Below, piece by piece: positions 1-12,733 of a stretch of 64,000 bases of DNA. Under the pieces are notes generated by a model that saw only the letters and a program-made list of their open reading frames with translations, was not told where the DNA came from and ran no database searches. Location of the stretch: positions 10,958,517-11,022,516 of the forward strand of contig NC_087066.1 in assembly GCF_963678635.1 (NCBI RefSeq), read 5' to 3'. A program made the translations under genes and the position numbers. Each line of letters begins with the position of its first letter. The stretch's first letter is position 1. Source of the DNA: Symsagittifera roscoffensis (lineage: Eukaryota; Xenacoelomorpha; Acoela; Convolutidae).

Positions 1-1556
1 AGTTATCCTAAACAGTCGAACTTTTGATTTTTCAGCTGGCAGTTAATGATGGAGATTTTTTCTACATCCTGACACAAATGAATGTCTTGATTGAATATCA
101 GAAAGATTCAGTGACCAGATATACGTTAAGGCTTATTTTGTTAACAACTATGGCAAATCTTGGAAACAGCGAAATTGGGATAGCTTACAAAAAATCCATC
201 TGCATTAAGTTATGTGTTATCTAATTTTTGCAGCGTACTTTTGGTGATTTTGGGTCCTCAAAAACAAGAAAATTTTCAATAAAAAAAATCATTTCGCAGA
301 GTTTAAAAATGATCCAAAACTATAGAAATACCTCATACATATTTTTGCACTCACGAATTTTTTTGCCATTAATGCATTTTTCAGTTTAATTCAAGTTTAT
401 TTGCTGCAAGGTTAAAAATTACAATTTGAGATGACAAAAAACAAAAATAACAAAAAAAAAGTTTGTTTAAGTACGAAAATCATTTTGCGGTTGAAAAAAA
501 CTCTAAAAAATTTTCGAGGGCAACTTCAAAAATACTTTGTTGTCGCCATCAAAAAAATGCTAGTCATACATTATGGACATTGTATATAGTGTACATGTGT
601 ATATGTACAGATATGGAAATTGTATGATTAGCATTTTTTCTGACAAAAAGTTTTTCTTTTTTATCTTTATCGATACACCAAAAATTATGCCAAAACAAGA
701 GAAAAGTTCTTCGAAAATTCGATGACACCATTTAAGCAAAATGTATGAAATTTGTATGATTAGTATTTTTCCATAGACTTAGTTTATGGAATTGTATGAT
801 TAGCATTTTTGGTCTATAGAAGTCAACCCGTGTATGTAGTGTGTACTGTCTTCGGGTTAAAAAAAAACAGTAGAAAACAGTTAGAAACCAGAAAACCAGA
901 AAAAATAGCCAGGAGAAAACAGAAAGTTTTTTGCATTTTTTTGCGCTGAGATTAATTGAGTAAAAGTTCACTGATCAAAATAATTTTTATTAAATAAGTG
1001 ATTTAATGATTAATAAAGAAAATTGATCGATTGATTTAATAGACACAGAGGCGAAACGAAGCTTGTCATGTCATCAACTGAAATCATCGCAAATTTATTG
1101 GCCTTATTGTAACTGTTTTGGAATAGTCCAATTTGCTCATTAAGCCTTTTGAAGATGTGATATCATATGCAAACTCAACTTAGATTTCAGTGCTCATTTA
1201 AGAATCGAAGTAACAGTTAGCAGATTACTAAAATGAGCCAGAAATATCAAGCATGAAATATTTTATTACAACTCTGCATTGAATATATGCAGTCAGTTTT
1301 CTTCAAACTTTTTAGTTTTTTGGTTTCTTTGACTTCGAGCCTTGTTTTTTTGATGCAATAATTGAATGATGCTTGTCTTTTGATTATATCTTTTGATGGT
1401 TGATAGAGAGCAACTTTAATATTTGTTTATACTCGGAAAATTATAAGTTAATGAGTCAATATTTAGAAACAAAGTCCCAATGGCGTTTGTTTCTAATTCA
1501 GCTCAATAACTGCTGTATCCATGCGAAATATAACACAAAAAAGAAGAGCTGAAAGC

Positions 1557-2018
1557 GGGGTGCCGGACACAAGCCGATGGGACTTGAAGCCGAATCGTAA
1601 AATTAGGGACTTCAAGCCGAAACTTTTCTCTCCAAGTCATGAAACATGATTAATTTGAAAATTTTTTCGAAGAATTTATCAATTTCATGATCTTTATTCG
1701 GTAATTATTAGCGTTTTCATTAAATTTAAGCCTCTAAATGATGTTTAGGAAAGTTGAAAAATAAAAGACGGTTGAAGGTAATTTTCTTGTCTATAATTTA
1801 TGCATTTCAAAAACCGGCTGATATTATTAACGGATGCCAATCCCAAGTGATTCATTGTCATAAATAACGCTTATTATGGAGTAAAATAGCCTATGATTTT
1901 GACAAGCAACGTTTTACAGATGACAAAATAATGATTTGAGGTGCTTGTTAAGTTTAATTTTCTGCCTGAAGTCCCTTCGGCTTGAAATCCCGTCGGCTTG
2001 TTGTCCTAGACCCCCCCC
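1557..2018. mobile_element. Terminal-inverted-repeat element (MITE-like), about 460 bp
   Basis: The left end GGGGTGCCGGACACAAGCCG followed by ATGGGACTTGAAGCCGAA is matched, inverted, by the right end (GACTTC...CGGCTTG...GTCGGCTTGTTGTCCTAGACCCC). The inverted ends are about 50 bp and imperfect; the interior is AT-rich and non-coding. I could not identify a target-site duplication, so the superfamily is open. Confidence 0.55.
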
Positions 2019-3179
2019 TATGGTACCTACCTAAAAATCTCCCTCTATAACTTACGCGCTCATTTGCTACGTTCATTTTACATACTTATTTGCTAAGTGT
2101 AACAGCTGTTGCCAATTAGAACTTTCTCGGTTTCAGAATTGGCTGCATTTTGATTGGCTGAAAGTTCGATAAATTTGCTTGTAATTTGCTAGCTGAACCT
2201 CTCAGGTTGACAAAAAATGCTTATCATAATATTTCATAAAATTTCATAGAGCAAAATTAAGTGTATGAAAATAGCAAAATAGGCATGTTTTCCATAAATT
2301 AAATTGTATGATAAGCATTTTTTCTACACTATGAAATTGTATGATGACTATTTTTTCCATAACTTTTGTTTCGAAACATCGGGTTTCAACCGAAACACCA
2401 ACCAAGAAGTTTTTGTCATAAGATAACCCAGAGTTTAACTGGCAGTTACCACGCAGATAAACTGCATTTGGTTATTTTAGCCATAAAAGGTAATTTTTCA
2501 TTTTCACATGGAATTATTTACCAAAAAAGTAACTTTTAAAATATGGCTAGATAATTTTTAATAATAAAAAAAATATATATATGAAAATTTTTTATATAGT
2601 TATTTTTATTTTAGCAAGTGAAACAAAAGATAATAATCGTGTTTACAAAAAAAAACACATTCTTGTGATTTTTGAATTTTTTGGGTGAAAAACTCATCCT
2701 GGACTACGTTATAAACACAAAAAGTCAAATTTTGCATGCAAAATTTTTTTTCGTAAAAATTATCTTTCAGCACGAAAGCAAGTTTGCAACCAAAAAAAAG
2801 GAAATAAATATTTTTTCCTCAATTTTTTTTTGTTTCTGGAAAAAAAGCATATCATATAATTTTCATATATGAAAATTGTATGAAAAACAATTTTTGTATA
2901 AAAAATTTTAAATCATTTTTTAATGACCAGGAAGATGCAAAAGAGGCAAATAGACCAAAAAAATTCATTAAAAATTTTAAAGCACTATGAAAAAAAATTA
3001 AATTTTTCAGCTGCCGATAAAAGTTTTGAAGGTTTTCATCAAAATTTTTTGGCTTAGAATCTTCCCTGTCGAGCCCAAATTGAGATACTTTTGTTTGACT
3101 CTTTCCTTACTGCCTCGCTTTCTTTTAAATAAAAAAAGATTTTTGTCATTTTTTGTCGCCTAAATACTTACCCGCACTT

Positions 3180-3370
3180 ATAATTGAAATTATAATCGAA
3201 ATTATAATCGAAGTTATTATAATCGATTAAAAATGGATTATAACTTTACTATTTTTCGAAACAATAAAAATCATTATAATCGATTATAAACGATTATTTT
3301 ATGAAAGATTGTTTTATCAATTTTTATTGATTTATAATCAATAATATTGGATTACAATTCATTATAATTC
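3180..3370. repeat. Degenerate TTATAATCGATTATAA-type AT-rich repeat
   Basis: Self-complementary runs of ATTATAATCGA and TTATAATCGATTATAA recur here and again, degenerated, near 4080-4140 and 4985-5050. Confidence 0.5.
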
Positions 3371-4009
3371 AACAAACGTCATCGCTCCATGTCGTTTTAA
3401 TTTTGTTTTGCTTTGTGTGCTTTTCAGTTGGTTACCGAACTACAAAAACTGTTTTTTTTGTACCTATAGCCACCAGCGGATATAGGAACGGGGCGTCAGG
3501 GGGCAACGCCCCCTCCCCCCTCAGGGATTCGACCCTCTGCCGACCAAAAAGGTCTGCCCCCACTATTTTTTTGAGATCCCCCCACTATTTTGAGGTCCCC
3601 CACTACTTTGAGATATCCATTTTCGGCTTAGTGCCCCTAAAATTGCTTAACGGCGCCTAATATCTACTAATTTTGAGGGGGTGCGCACTGGCAAAAATGA
3701 ATTTTCTTGGTCAAATTTTTCGAAAAAATGCCTGAAAAAGCTTTGCCCGTTTTTTTCAAAATTTTGCCTGCGACGCGTAAAAGTTTGCCGAAAAGGGTCT
3801 TTTAAAGGTTTTGGGAGAGCTTGAAATCAATGGAATCTTTGTAGGGTTTAGGAGACCCCCCCTTTTTGTCCCTTCTGTGAAAATCCTAGATCCACCCTGA
3901 AACGCACGTTTATGCATGTTTCAGGTCTTCCCCCACCATATTTTGATAAAAAAATTAAATAATTTTTAAATTAGTTTTATTATCAAAATATGGTTTATTG
4001 AGTTTTACT

Positions 4010-5815
4010 GATTTTTACTGTGTTTTTATGCAAAATTCCGATATAATTGATTTTTCTTGTGAAATAACAATTCGATAGAAAAAGTTATTATAACATATTA
4101 TAATAGATTATAATAGTTTATAAGAGATTATAACAGATTGTAAGGATTTTCGGAAAAAAAAAGAAATAATTAAAATTGATTATAATTTATTAAACCGTCA
4201 CCAAAAATGTTATCTTTAAAATGGATTATAAGACGTTTAAATATCTAAAATTGGCGCTTATAGTTAATTATAACTTTGCTAAGAGTACGACTATAATTAT
4301 AATATGATCGATAATTTTCTTTTTTTAGGCGGGTAGTTTCGCGGGTAACAGTGCGTGGTTGGTTATGTCAAGTTCTATTCCAATAATTGTACGATAACCT
4401 GAATCCTTGTTTTTTATCATGAAATGAGTTTTTTTGGTCATTTTATTAGTTCCCATTCACTTTTTAATTTGATTTGAATTCTCTTCTAGTGAATCTTTTT
4501 TGTTTATTTTGCCGCTTAACTTCATATCATCTGCAAATAAAATGATGCTAGCATTCTTAACTGAGAAGTTATATCTTTGATGTAAAATTACGAAAAAAAA
4601 ACAAAAAAAATAACAATTGCTTACACTGAACCCTGGTGCATTCTGCACTTTAAATTTAATTTAGCCTAAGCTTTACCATAGTTCAACGCCCTTAGCTTTA
4701 CCGTAGTTTATGAATTGAGCCAATGGGCATTTCACTATCAAAACTAACTCTCTCTCCATCAACCTTAGGTCTATATCATAACAGGTCTTTTAAAAAAAAC
4801 TGGAAAAGGCCAGACATTGGTTTGACTTTTCATTGGTTTGACCTTTCTAGGATTCAAACAGATTTAAACATTGATTTAAAAAGGTTATCCACTGGTTTAC
4901 TAGTTCTCACTTTTTACTGATTTTTACTGTGTTTTCATGCAAAATTCCGTTATAATTGATTTTTCTTGTGAAACAACAATTCGATAGAAAAAGTTATTAT
5001 AACATATTATAATAGATTATAATAGTTTATATGAGATTATAACAGATTGTAAGATATTTTCGGAAAAATTATAAATAAATATAATTGCTTACAATTTATT
5101 TAATTGTTACCAAAAATGTTATCTTTATAATGGATTATAAGTCGTTTAAACATCTAAAGTTGGCGCTGATAAATAAATTTAATTTTGCTAAAAGTACGAA
5201 AATAATTATAATATAATTGAAATTTTTCTTTATTTACTGAGTGCGGGTAACAGTGCGTGGATGGTTATGATAAGTTCTAGTCCAGTAATTGTACGATAAC
5301 CTGAATCCTTGCATTTTATCATGAAATGAGTTTTTTTGTCATTTTATTAGCCCTCATTCACTTTTCAATTTGATTTGGATTCTCTCCTAGTGAATGTTTT
5401 TTGTTTAGTTTGCCGCCTAACTTCGTATCATCTGCAAATAAAATCATGCTAACATTTTTAACTGCGATGTTATATCTTTGATATAAAATTTCAAGAAAAA
5501 ACAAAAAAATAACAATTGCTTATACTGAACCCTGGGGCATTCTCCACTTTAAATTTAATTTAGCCTAAACTTTACCATAGTTTAACGCCCTAAGCTTCAC
5601 CAAAGTTTATGAATTGAGCCAATGGCCATTTCATCATCAAAACTAACGCTCCATCAACCCTCAAACCAAACTGAAGGGGTTTACATGGAGCCCGAGCAGA
5701 CTCAGCTAGGTCTATATCATAACAAGTTTTCCAAAAAAGCTGAAAATGGTCAACCATTGGTTTGAGTTTTCAATGTTTTGACCTTTCTTGGATTCAAACA
5801 GATTTAAACAATGTA
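4010..5815. repeat. Tandem duplication, two diverged copies, period about 909 bp
   Basis: A block starting GATTTTTACTGTGTTT (4010) recurs starting at 4919, and the two copies stay alignable to GGATTCAAACAGATTTAAAC (about 4850 and 5794). The second copy holds an extra ~70 bp near 5640-5710. Divergence is visible at many positions, so the duplication is not recent. No coding potential. Confidence 0.7.
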
Positions 5816-6659
5816 AGAACTTGGGAAGCAGAAAACAGAAATGGTTTCAATTATGCAAATTTGAACAAAATATAAATCAAACTCAAACAAGCGATTCCCT
5901 TCAAGCGATCTTGATTTTAGTTTTAGAAGACACTGTAAAAGATTTTTGTGTTTAATGCAATTTCAAAATGTGATGGATACACCATATCACCGAAAGGCTT
6001 AAAAAAGCAAACATGCAGTTTGATTACATCAGAAGATCTTCGCCAAACTCTTCGAGTAGCTCTGTTTGGGTTTCACTTTTCAAAAAATGCCGACTATCAA
6101 TAATTTTTGATGCATCTCCAGTTGGGTTTGCGACTAGAACCAATGTAAGCGAATAGAAAAGTTTCAACGACATATAATGGTTTTACAAGAAACATGATTT
6201 GAATGATGAGGCTTATGTTTCTTACTTATTAATAAAAGCAACTTGTTGTCAGTTTCACTGACGTTATTTAAAAATGATTGAAGTTTGCTGAGTAACCTTT
6301 TTAATAACGAGTTGCCGATAAAATGTCTTGGTTTTTGGGCAATCGATAAAGGCCTTGATTCAAATTGAACGGGAAACAAGACATTTTTGAGAAAACCAAT
6401 GATAACAAGGAGCAAGCTTTCTGAAAATTTGTTTTACCGTGTCTCAGAAATGTTAAAGACCTTCGCGACATCGAACAATTTGCCTGGCTATGATCTTTAT
6501 AGGAGACTATATCTTTATATATCAAGAATCTGTAATCTTTAGAAAGAATTTGAACCTGTTATTTGTTGACAAACAACAAACATTTAAATATTCCAATTTT
6601 TTTTACTCACTTTGTTTTCAATAACTAAGAGCAACTGATCGCCGCCTTGCGGGTTTAAT

Positions 6660-6745
6660 TCAATCTTATTATTATGATTATTAATATGATTATTTTTTAA
6701 TTATTATTATGATTATTATTATGATTATGATTATCATTATTATTA
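6660..6745. repeat. ATT/ATG microsatellite
   Basis: Imperfect run of TTATTATGATTATTA-type trinucleotides. Confidence 0.7.
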
Positions 6746-6849
6746 CCTCAAAATGTATGCCGACAATTAGCATCTTTCATCCTATGCCATGGCGAAAAGG
6801 AGGCCGATAGGGGTAGTTCCTCGCGGGCCTGATATACATCCTTTGCGTG

Positions 6850-7385
6850 TTTAAATCTTCTGGGTTACAGATTTTTGTTCCAAATTTTGTAACGAAAGTA
6901 ACTGATTGTTTGTGCACGGGGTGGGATTTTTTATCTTCAAACAAACTTCGACTTTTTAACCAGCCGTTTTTGATGAGTTTTTTAAAAGCCATTCAAACGA
7001 TATGGTTGTCTTGAGCTTAAACTTGAATTGATATTTCACCAGTGATCATTTTTCATAATTTTATTGGGGTTTAAAGATTGCCAATTTGGGACTGTTAACG
7101 CATGATTTGTTTCGCGCTAATAACGCGTCAGCGGAGATTTAATCCGTCTTAGAAAACGATCCAAACTGATTGAACGAAGCTTAATTGCCATAATTGATTT
7201 TTTACCAGGAGCGAATATTATCAATTTGAGTTTTGTATGGCGTGGGTGGGTATGATTTTCACAACAAATCTCAAATTTAAAAAAAGAATTTCAGTTTTTT
7301 AATGAATCTAATTTTTTCATGTTATCACTGTTCCACAGACCTTAAAAGGCAGTCGGAACGTTCAGTGCTTTGCCCTGATACGATC
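6850..7385. repeat. Dispersed repeat, copy 1 (partner at about 59935-60372)
   Basis: A ~500-bp block shares ordered segments with the second location in the same orientation: GATTGCCA.TTTGG, GGCGGAGATTTAATCCG (here GCGGAGATTTAATCCG), GAAGCTTA, TATGGCGTG.G, GACCTTAAAAGGCAGT and GA.GCGATCAGT/GATGCGAGCAGT. The copies are strongly diverged; no terminal structure was identified. Confidence 0.6.
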
Positions 7386-8683
7386 AGTTTTGTTATTCAT
7401 TTCTTTTTGAAAAAAAAATAATTTTTGGTATCAAATGTCAGTTTGGAAAACTTTTTTTTCTTCTTTCTTTTTTAATAAATTTTTATCGAGATTTAAGAAC
7501 TGAATTTTAAACGAATGGCATGAATTGGTTCAAAAAGAGAACAAAACGATTAGTTTTTGTCTAAGTCATCTTTAATCATGGAAAAAAAAAGAACTATAAC
7601 GGTGCCAAATTTCTAAATTATTAGAATAATAAGTTCAAAATTTCAGGATTGATCGCTTAAAAACAAACATTTTTAGCTCGTTGCTGTTTTTCTACAATTT
7701 TTTTTCATTTTGCTTAAATTTCTTAAGAGTGGGCGCAATCGACCTAACCGGTAGAAAACAAGGAAGTTGAGTCTGGGACAAATTTTTAGCCGAGTAGAAA
7801 CTTGATTGGTTTTATTATGAGCCATTGCAGTTTTTATGCACTCACAGAATCATGCTTGTATCTCTAGGAAATCAGGAAACCAGCCTTCAAACATGAGGAA
7901 ATTTGAGCTGCCTTTCGTCTTCGATCGTGCGGTAGAATTTATAAGCGTATACGTCGCGATGTACACTGTGTCGTTGCTTACAACCAGAAAATAATCAAAA
8001 AATGAATTAAAAAATCGGAAATTTTTTTAAACTTTTTTGAAACTTTTTCTGATGAGAAAGATATTTCAGCGGTTTTGAAGCTCTGCAAAGTTACAATAGT
8101 TTGAATATGGGAGTCTTTTGACGACTGAAATAGGAATAATTAGCACGCGATGTAATTCGACATATCAAGTGACAAATTAAATTGAACTGACACAAGCCAT
8201 TCGCAAATTATATCATTATAAGCTTCACGTATCATGTGCACGGATAAATTAAGGAAAAATAAGGGAAAAAATTAAAATACTTACATTAAAAGACTTTTCT
8301 CAATGAATTTTTTTGACAAAGCTTTTAATCGATGTCAGAGATTATTCGAATCTTTCAAGATTTTACCCTGATACGAGCAGTCGCTAAAAATTTGGTTAGC
8401 TTAAAAATTTGCCCAGTAGCAAAGAAAAAAGCCTCGTTTCCTCTATAGCATTGTCAAGGAATCCGCATAATACGCCAAAAGGTGAACTGATAATTACAGG
8501 TTTCTAATAATGATAAATAAATTTTAAAATGGTTAAATAAGGATGAACTTGAATAGTCAAGTGAAATTAGTATGCAGTGAGTTAAATATTTGGTGATGGT
8601 TGCGCATTAAGTTAAATATTTCCGGTGGAAACTTTTGCGGTGGATTTCAACTGGTTAATTTAATTTTCTGCGCCGCAGACAGT

Positions 8684-9680
8684 TTAAAATCTTCGAAAAT
8701 TTCCATTTCCATAGGGCAAATTATGTCTCGGCAACGGACTCCTGGCACGCCTCTCGGGTACCGGAGACCTGGAGGAATCCCTGGATCCAGGGTTCGCAAA
8801 ATTAGTCATTCCTTCATTGGCCCCGTTGTAAAATCTCGTCTGATTCTGGTCCAGATAAGTTACGTGAGATCGGTCACGAGGTTTGAATTCGTCAATTGGT
8901 GTATGTTGTTCAGGTGTTGTGGTGGTGGGCTTGAACGAGTGTTCGGATCGGGGTGGTTTGGGACTGTTGAAAATGTGGGTGCTGACGTTCTCAGAGGATG
9001 GTTTGTTGTTGTTGTGGTGGTGGCTAAGTTGGTTGGATAACATAGTTGGACTGAAAAGATTGTCGCGGGAGGATTTCTTCGATTGCATTTCGTCCGCCGC
9101 TGAAAAAAAAACAATCCAAATCAATTTTAGTAAAGAGTTATTGATCAACAACTTGGAGCTTAAATAAAATTGAGCCGGCGAATCAAAATTTGCTACATAT
9201 TCCCATTCATTTTTTGAACTCAATCATTGGATTTTATTTGAAGTCTAAACTCACAATTAATTTCAACGGGAATAAATACTATACAGAATGAAAAAAGTTC
9301 CCATAAACAGGAAAAAAACAATCAATAGAACTTTTGAAAAATTACAAAATAGTTGTCGCAAACCCTTCATAATGTCATCAATATCGTTGTCTGGTGGGTC
9401 CCATGGAATGACCAGAGAGTCCAGCAGAGCGTCCAGATCTATCGGGATGTTGACACCGTCCATATTTGGAAAACCACTCGAAGCCTTGTAGTTCGGAGGA
9501 CTTGTGGTTTCGCCAAAATCTTTATTTTTATTGGTTGAATTGTTCTCGCTTGTGATTGGTCGCTGTCTTTCCATGCGTTTTGTATCGGCCAATGAGGTGT
9601 AATGCTCCGGCTCTGATTGGTTGACGTTCTCTTTTTGATGTTGGATGCTGCTGGCGCCATACAAGGTGGTCGAACTATAA
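8684..9680 (-). CDS. Probable 3' exons of an unrecognised single-pass membrane protein gene
   Basis: Two minus-strand open blocks of unusually complex composition lie here. The upstream block (about 9680-9293) encodes a hydrophilic, Asn/Ser/Pro-rich segment with an acidic stretch (PIDLDALLDS, DPPDNDIDDIMKGL) followed by a hydrophobic segment (VLLIVFFLFMGTFFILY) typical of one membrane helix. The downstream block starts after a strong acceptor (nine T then CAG at about 9101) and encodes DEMQSKKSSRDNL..., with His/Asn/Pro-rich and Arg/Ser/Pro-rich tracts (SRDSSRSPVPERRARSPLP), ending FRRF with TAA at 8686-8684. Two candidate donors near 9293 and 9281 are both phase 1 and compatible with the phase of the acceptor. 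I do not recognise the family. No ATG begins the upstream block in frame at its edge (first in-frame ATG is near 9574), so 5' exons may be missing. The exon model is inference. Confidence 0.42.
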
Positions 9681-10370
9681 CATTGCAAAGTCCCAAAATC
9701 TCAAGAGAAACAATGGTTTGTGAACAAATTGTGTAACGAGTTACTTAACATACTTCGAAGCTAGATATGACGACCCTACATAATTGTGATCGCCTAATTA
9801 CACTGGTTGACCTTTTTCACCGAAAACGCTTATCATACAATTCCATACATCAATTTATGGAAAAAATGCTTGTCATACAATTTTCATACAGTTTTGAAAA
9901 ATGGTTCAAAAAAGGTTTAAACTATTTCTGAGCTTTATTGATTCTTATAAATAATTGTGTGTTAAAATCATTTTTTTCCTTATTGATAATGTTTTTAGAT
10001 ATCTTTTGAAAATGTTTTTTAAGAAACTGTATATGAGTCACAAGCGTTTTTTGGTGAATGTAAGCTGTTTTTCATCGAAAACAGCATTTCAGTTTGAAAT
10101 GAAAAATGCTTATCATACAAATCCGGTATATGAGAATTGTTTGATAAGAGTTTTTTTGATTAAAAAAATCAAAAAAATGCTAAAAACAATTTTCAAAAAC
10201 TTTTAAGCGAGCTAATAGCATTATCGTTCAACAGAAGCGCTTTGAAGCGCTAATTCACAGATCTTCTGAAAAGAACTTATGGAACAATTATGGGTTAATA
10301 AAGCGTTTTTTTAAATAAAAACACGCTAAAAATCGGGGAAAAAATCATTTGAAAAAAACTCAACTTCATA

Positions 10371-10413
10371 GATGGAGCGCCTCAAGAACAATCGGTTCTT
10401 GAGGCGCTTCATC
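10371..10413. repeat. Hairpin with 19-bp arms
   Basis: GATGGAGCGCCTCAAGAAC and GTTCTTGAGGCGCTTCATC are inverted copies with one mismatch around a 5-base loop (AATCG). A smaller AGCGCTTTGAAGCGCT palindrome lies nearby at about 10225. Function unknown. Confidence 0.75.
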
Positions 10414-10798
10414 TAAGAAATTTTAATTATTTTAAATTTAGTTGGAAAATGTTTCTTAACGTTTTACATTCTTGCACGATAAAAATGACTAGTACTTTAT
10501 GAAAATAAATGCAAAACTGGTGTTAGGTGAGAGAGTTTGGAGCAAATCACTGGAATGGTTGAATCTCTAGTTTTTGTCAGTTTCTGGGTTTTGGGTAGTC
10601 CGACTCACGTACAGGTTTGTTTTTAGTCCCAGGTACTAATTTCCATTAAATTAGGCTTAGGAATTTGATGGTTGCTCAAGAGTTGAAAACAATTACTTGC
10701 ATGGAAAGCAGAAATTGATCATCAAACCTCTAAATACTGCAATTTTTCTCAAGTTTTCTTTTCTGTTCGGAGATTGCACGTTTTATGTGATAGACTTT

Positions 10799-11284
10799 GA
10801 CGTATATTTTACCTCACTTTATTTTTAAAAGTTGTTAATCATACAGTTTTCATAAACGACCAACATCTAGTCATACATTTATCATATATGGGAAACTTCT
10901 AGTTTTCCCTATATGAACAAATATTTTTCACAGATATTTCAGATAATTTTCTGTAAGTATGGAAATGTATAAATTATGTGACAAGAATTTTCTCATGTAC
11001 GGAAATTGTATGATAAGAGTTTTTGGTCATCCCGTGTAAGGTATGTACTAATTTGCCTCACTTCATTTTAAAAAAATGTTAATCATACACTTTTCATAAA
11101 TGACAAACATCTAGTCATACAATTTTCATAAATGGGAAATTTCTAGTTTTCCGTATATTAACAAAAATTTATCACAGATATTTCATATAATTTTCTGTAA
11201 GTATGGAAATGTATAAATAATGTGACAAGAATTTTCTCATGTACGGAAATTGTATGATAAGAAGTTTTGGTCAACCCGGGTAGG
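10799..11284. repeat. Tandem duplication, two copies of about 240 bp
   Basis: Both copies run from a TTT.CCTCACTT.ATTTT segment through AACATCTAGTCATACA, TTCTAGTTTTCC, TTTTCTGTAAGTATGG and GACAAGAATTTTCTCATGTA to GGTATGTACTAATTT. Each holds inverted copies of the dispersed CATACAATTTTCATA motif. Confidence 0.75.
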
Positions 11285-12345
11285 GTATGTACTAATTTTC
11301 CGAAGAAATTGACATGGTGAAATTTGCAAGTAATGAATTGCAGACGGTGAGTAAAAAGAAAAACAAATAACCATATTAAACAAAAATCTATTTTATAGAC
11401 AACCAAAAGTTATTTACTCATAATTTCATAACATAATTTCATAACTATTGCATCATTCAGTTGCGTTATCCAATGAACTGAAGAATGAGATTTGTATCAT
11501 ATACTTCCTCATCAGTAGCAAACAATAAAAAAATATATTAAATAAAATTTCTGATGTCACGAGCCCAAAATGTTAAGCAATTTGATCTATCTCGGGCTTA
11601 ACTAATTCTAACAACCTTCAATTCCGCAATTAAAATATTTCTTTCTAAACCCAAAAGCTACTGACAACTCGGTTTACTGGAAATACACCTGAAAATTGAT
11701 TCGGCTGACCAAGGTATTTGGGTTCTTTTAGCAAGATTGTTTCCAGTCGAATTGAAATTTTCACCGCTCGAATTTCCGTACACTTTTTAACATTACGACC
11801 CCCCAAAAAAAATTTTCATCGATTTTTTTTTAGATTCTTATGGTTTTCAGCATCTTGCAGAAATATAATCATTAAGATTTTTCAGGCAAAGGAAACATTT
11901 GTTTGTATAATGAAAGACCTTTAGCTCCTTTGTAGATCAATTTGGTTAATTAAATATGGTTTACACGATTGAAAATTATACTGGTAAATCTCAAAGTTTT
12001 TGTGCTGGGATTCTTAAAGTTTTCTAATTCTCTCATGTGTTAAATTCAAAGAAACTATCATGTCATCTAATGAGTGTCTCGACAATTTTTATATTCGTTT
12101 AATGCTTTAAGGCCTTTTTTATAGCCTTTTTGGCGTTCACGGAAGACTGCTTACGATTATAAAAGTTGCTGGCGTATTTTAATGAAAACAGATTTTTTAA
12201 GAATATCTTTATTTAAGTTTCACCATTTGAAATCAACTTTCTTTCTGTGTAAAATAACGCGTTCTCTTTCTTTTGTAGCGAGTTGTCGAATTACACTTGC
12301 AACCCGGGACGAGATTAAAGTTTTATGATCGGACGGTTAGGACCA

Positions 12346-12733
12346 AATGATATCTTTCCTTCGGTAATTCCAGTCGCGGTTAAAATTCCGTCGGTTGCGC
12401 CGGTCGCGATTAATTTTGCTTCAATCATACCGGTTGCGGACACATTGCCTTAGTCTGCAAGGTATAAAAAAAATCCAATTTTGCTCTGAAAACATCGAAT
12501 TTTTGTCACCTCTGTCTGAAAATACCAGTTTTCACACCAAAACTTGATGTTTTCAGATTTTACAGACTGAGGCAATGCGTCCGCAACCAGTGCAGTCGAA
12601 GGAAAATTTATCGCGACCGTCGCAACCGAAGGAAAATTAATCGCGACCGGAGCAACCGAAGGAAAATTAATCGCGACCGTCGCAACCGAAGGAAAGTTAG
12701 CCACGACTGGAGCTACCGAAGGAAAGATATCAT
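12346..12733. repeat. Foldback structure with 30-bp repeat units, 3' of the CNG gene
   Basis: The left arm (about 12346-12456) and right arm (about 12560-12733) are inverted copies, sharing AATGATATCTTTCCTTCGGTA, GGTCGCGATTAATTTT and ACCGGTTGCGGAC.CATTGCCT. The right arm contains about five 30-bp units of the type ACCGAAGGAAAATTAATCGC + GACCGTCGCA. The ~100-bp spacer is itself partly inverted (CTGAAAACATC / GATGTTTTCAG). A minus-strand frame through the right arm encodes a 10-residue repeat (FPSVATVAIN), but it runs out of frame with the channel CDS and I do not take it as a protein. The structure begins directly after the channel stop codon. Confidence 0.75.

Larger units (their letters stand above)
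1..8683. other. AT-rich non-coding DNA
   Basis: No reading frame in this stretch has protein-like composition, a recognisable motif or a consistent splice structure; the ORFs present are short and overlap on both strands. It contains the repeats listed separately (a terminal-inverted-repeat element, a 0.9-kb tandem duplication, scattered copies of a TTGTATGATTAGCATTTTT-like motif, ATT/ATG microsatellite near 6660-6745, TTATAATCGATTATAA-like runs at 3180-3370 and 4080-4140) and a GC-rich patch at about 3470-3900 with a GGGGGC/GCCCCC hairpin. Small exons of a neighbouring gene cannot be excluded by eye. Confidence 0.6.
9690..12340. other. Non-coding AT-rich interval with short repeats
   Basis: No convincing coding sequence. 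It contains several copies of the TTGTATGATAAGCATTTTT-like motif, a near-perfect hairpin at 10371-10413 and a tandem duplication at about 10799-11284. Confidence 0.55.

Noticed and set aside
6164-6525. Two overlapping minus-strand ORFs
   Set aside because: They overlap in different frames, have no recognisable motif and no splice support.
8600-9167. Plus-strand ORFs (Val/Gly/Trp-rich)
   Set aside because: They are antisense shadows of the His/Asn/Pro-rich minus-strand exon; GGTGGT-type composition arises from the opposite strand.
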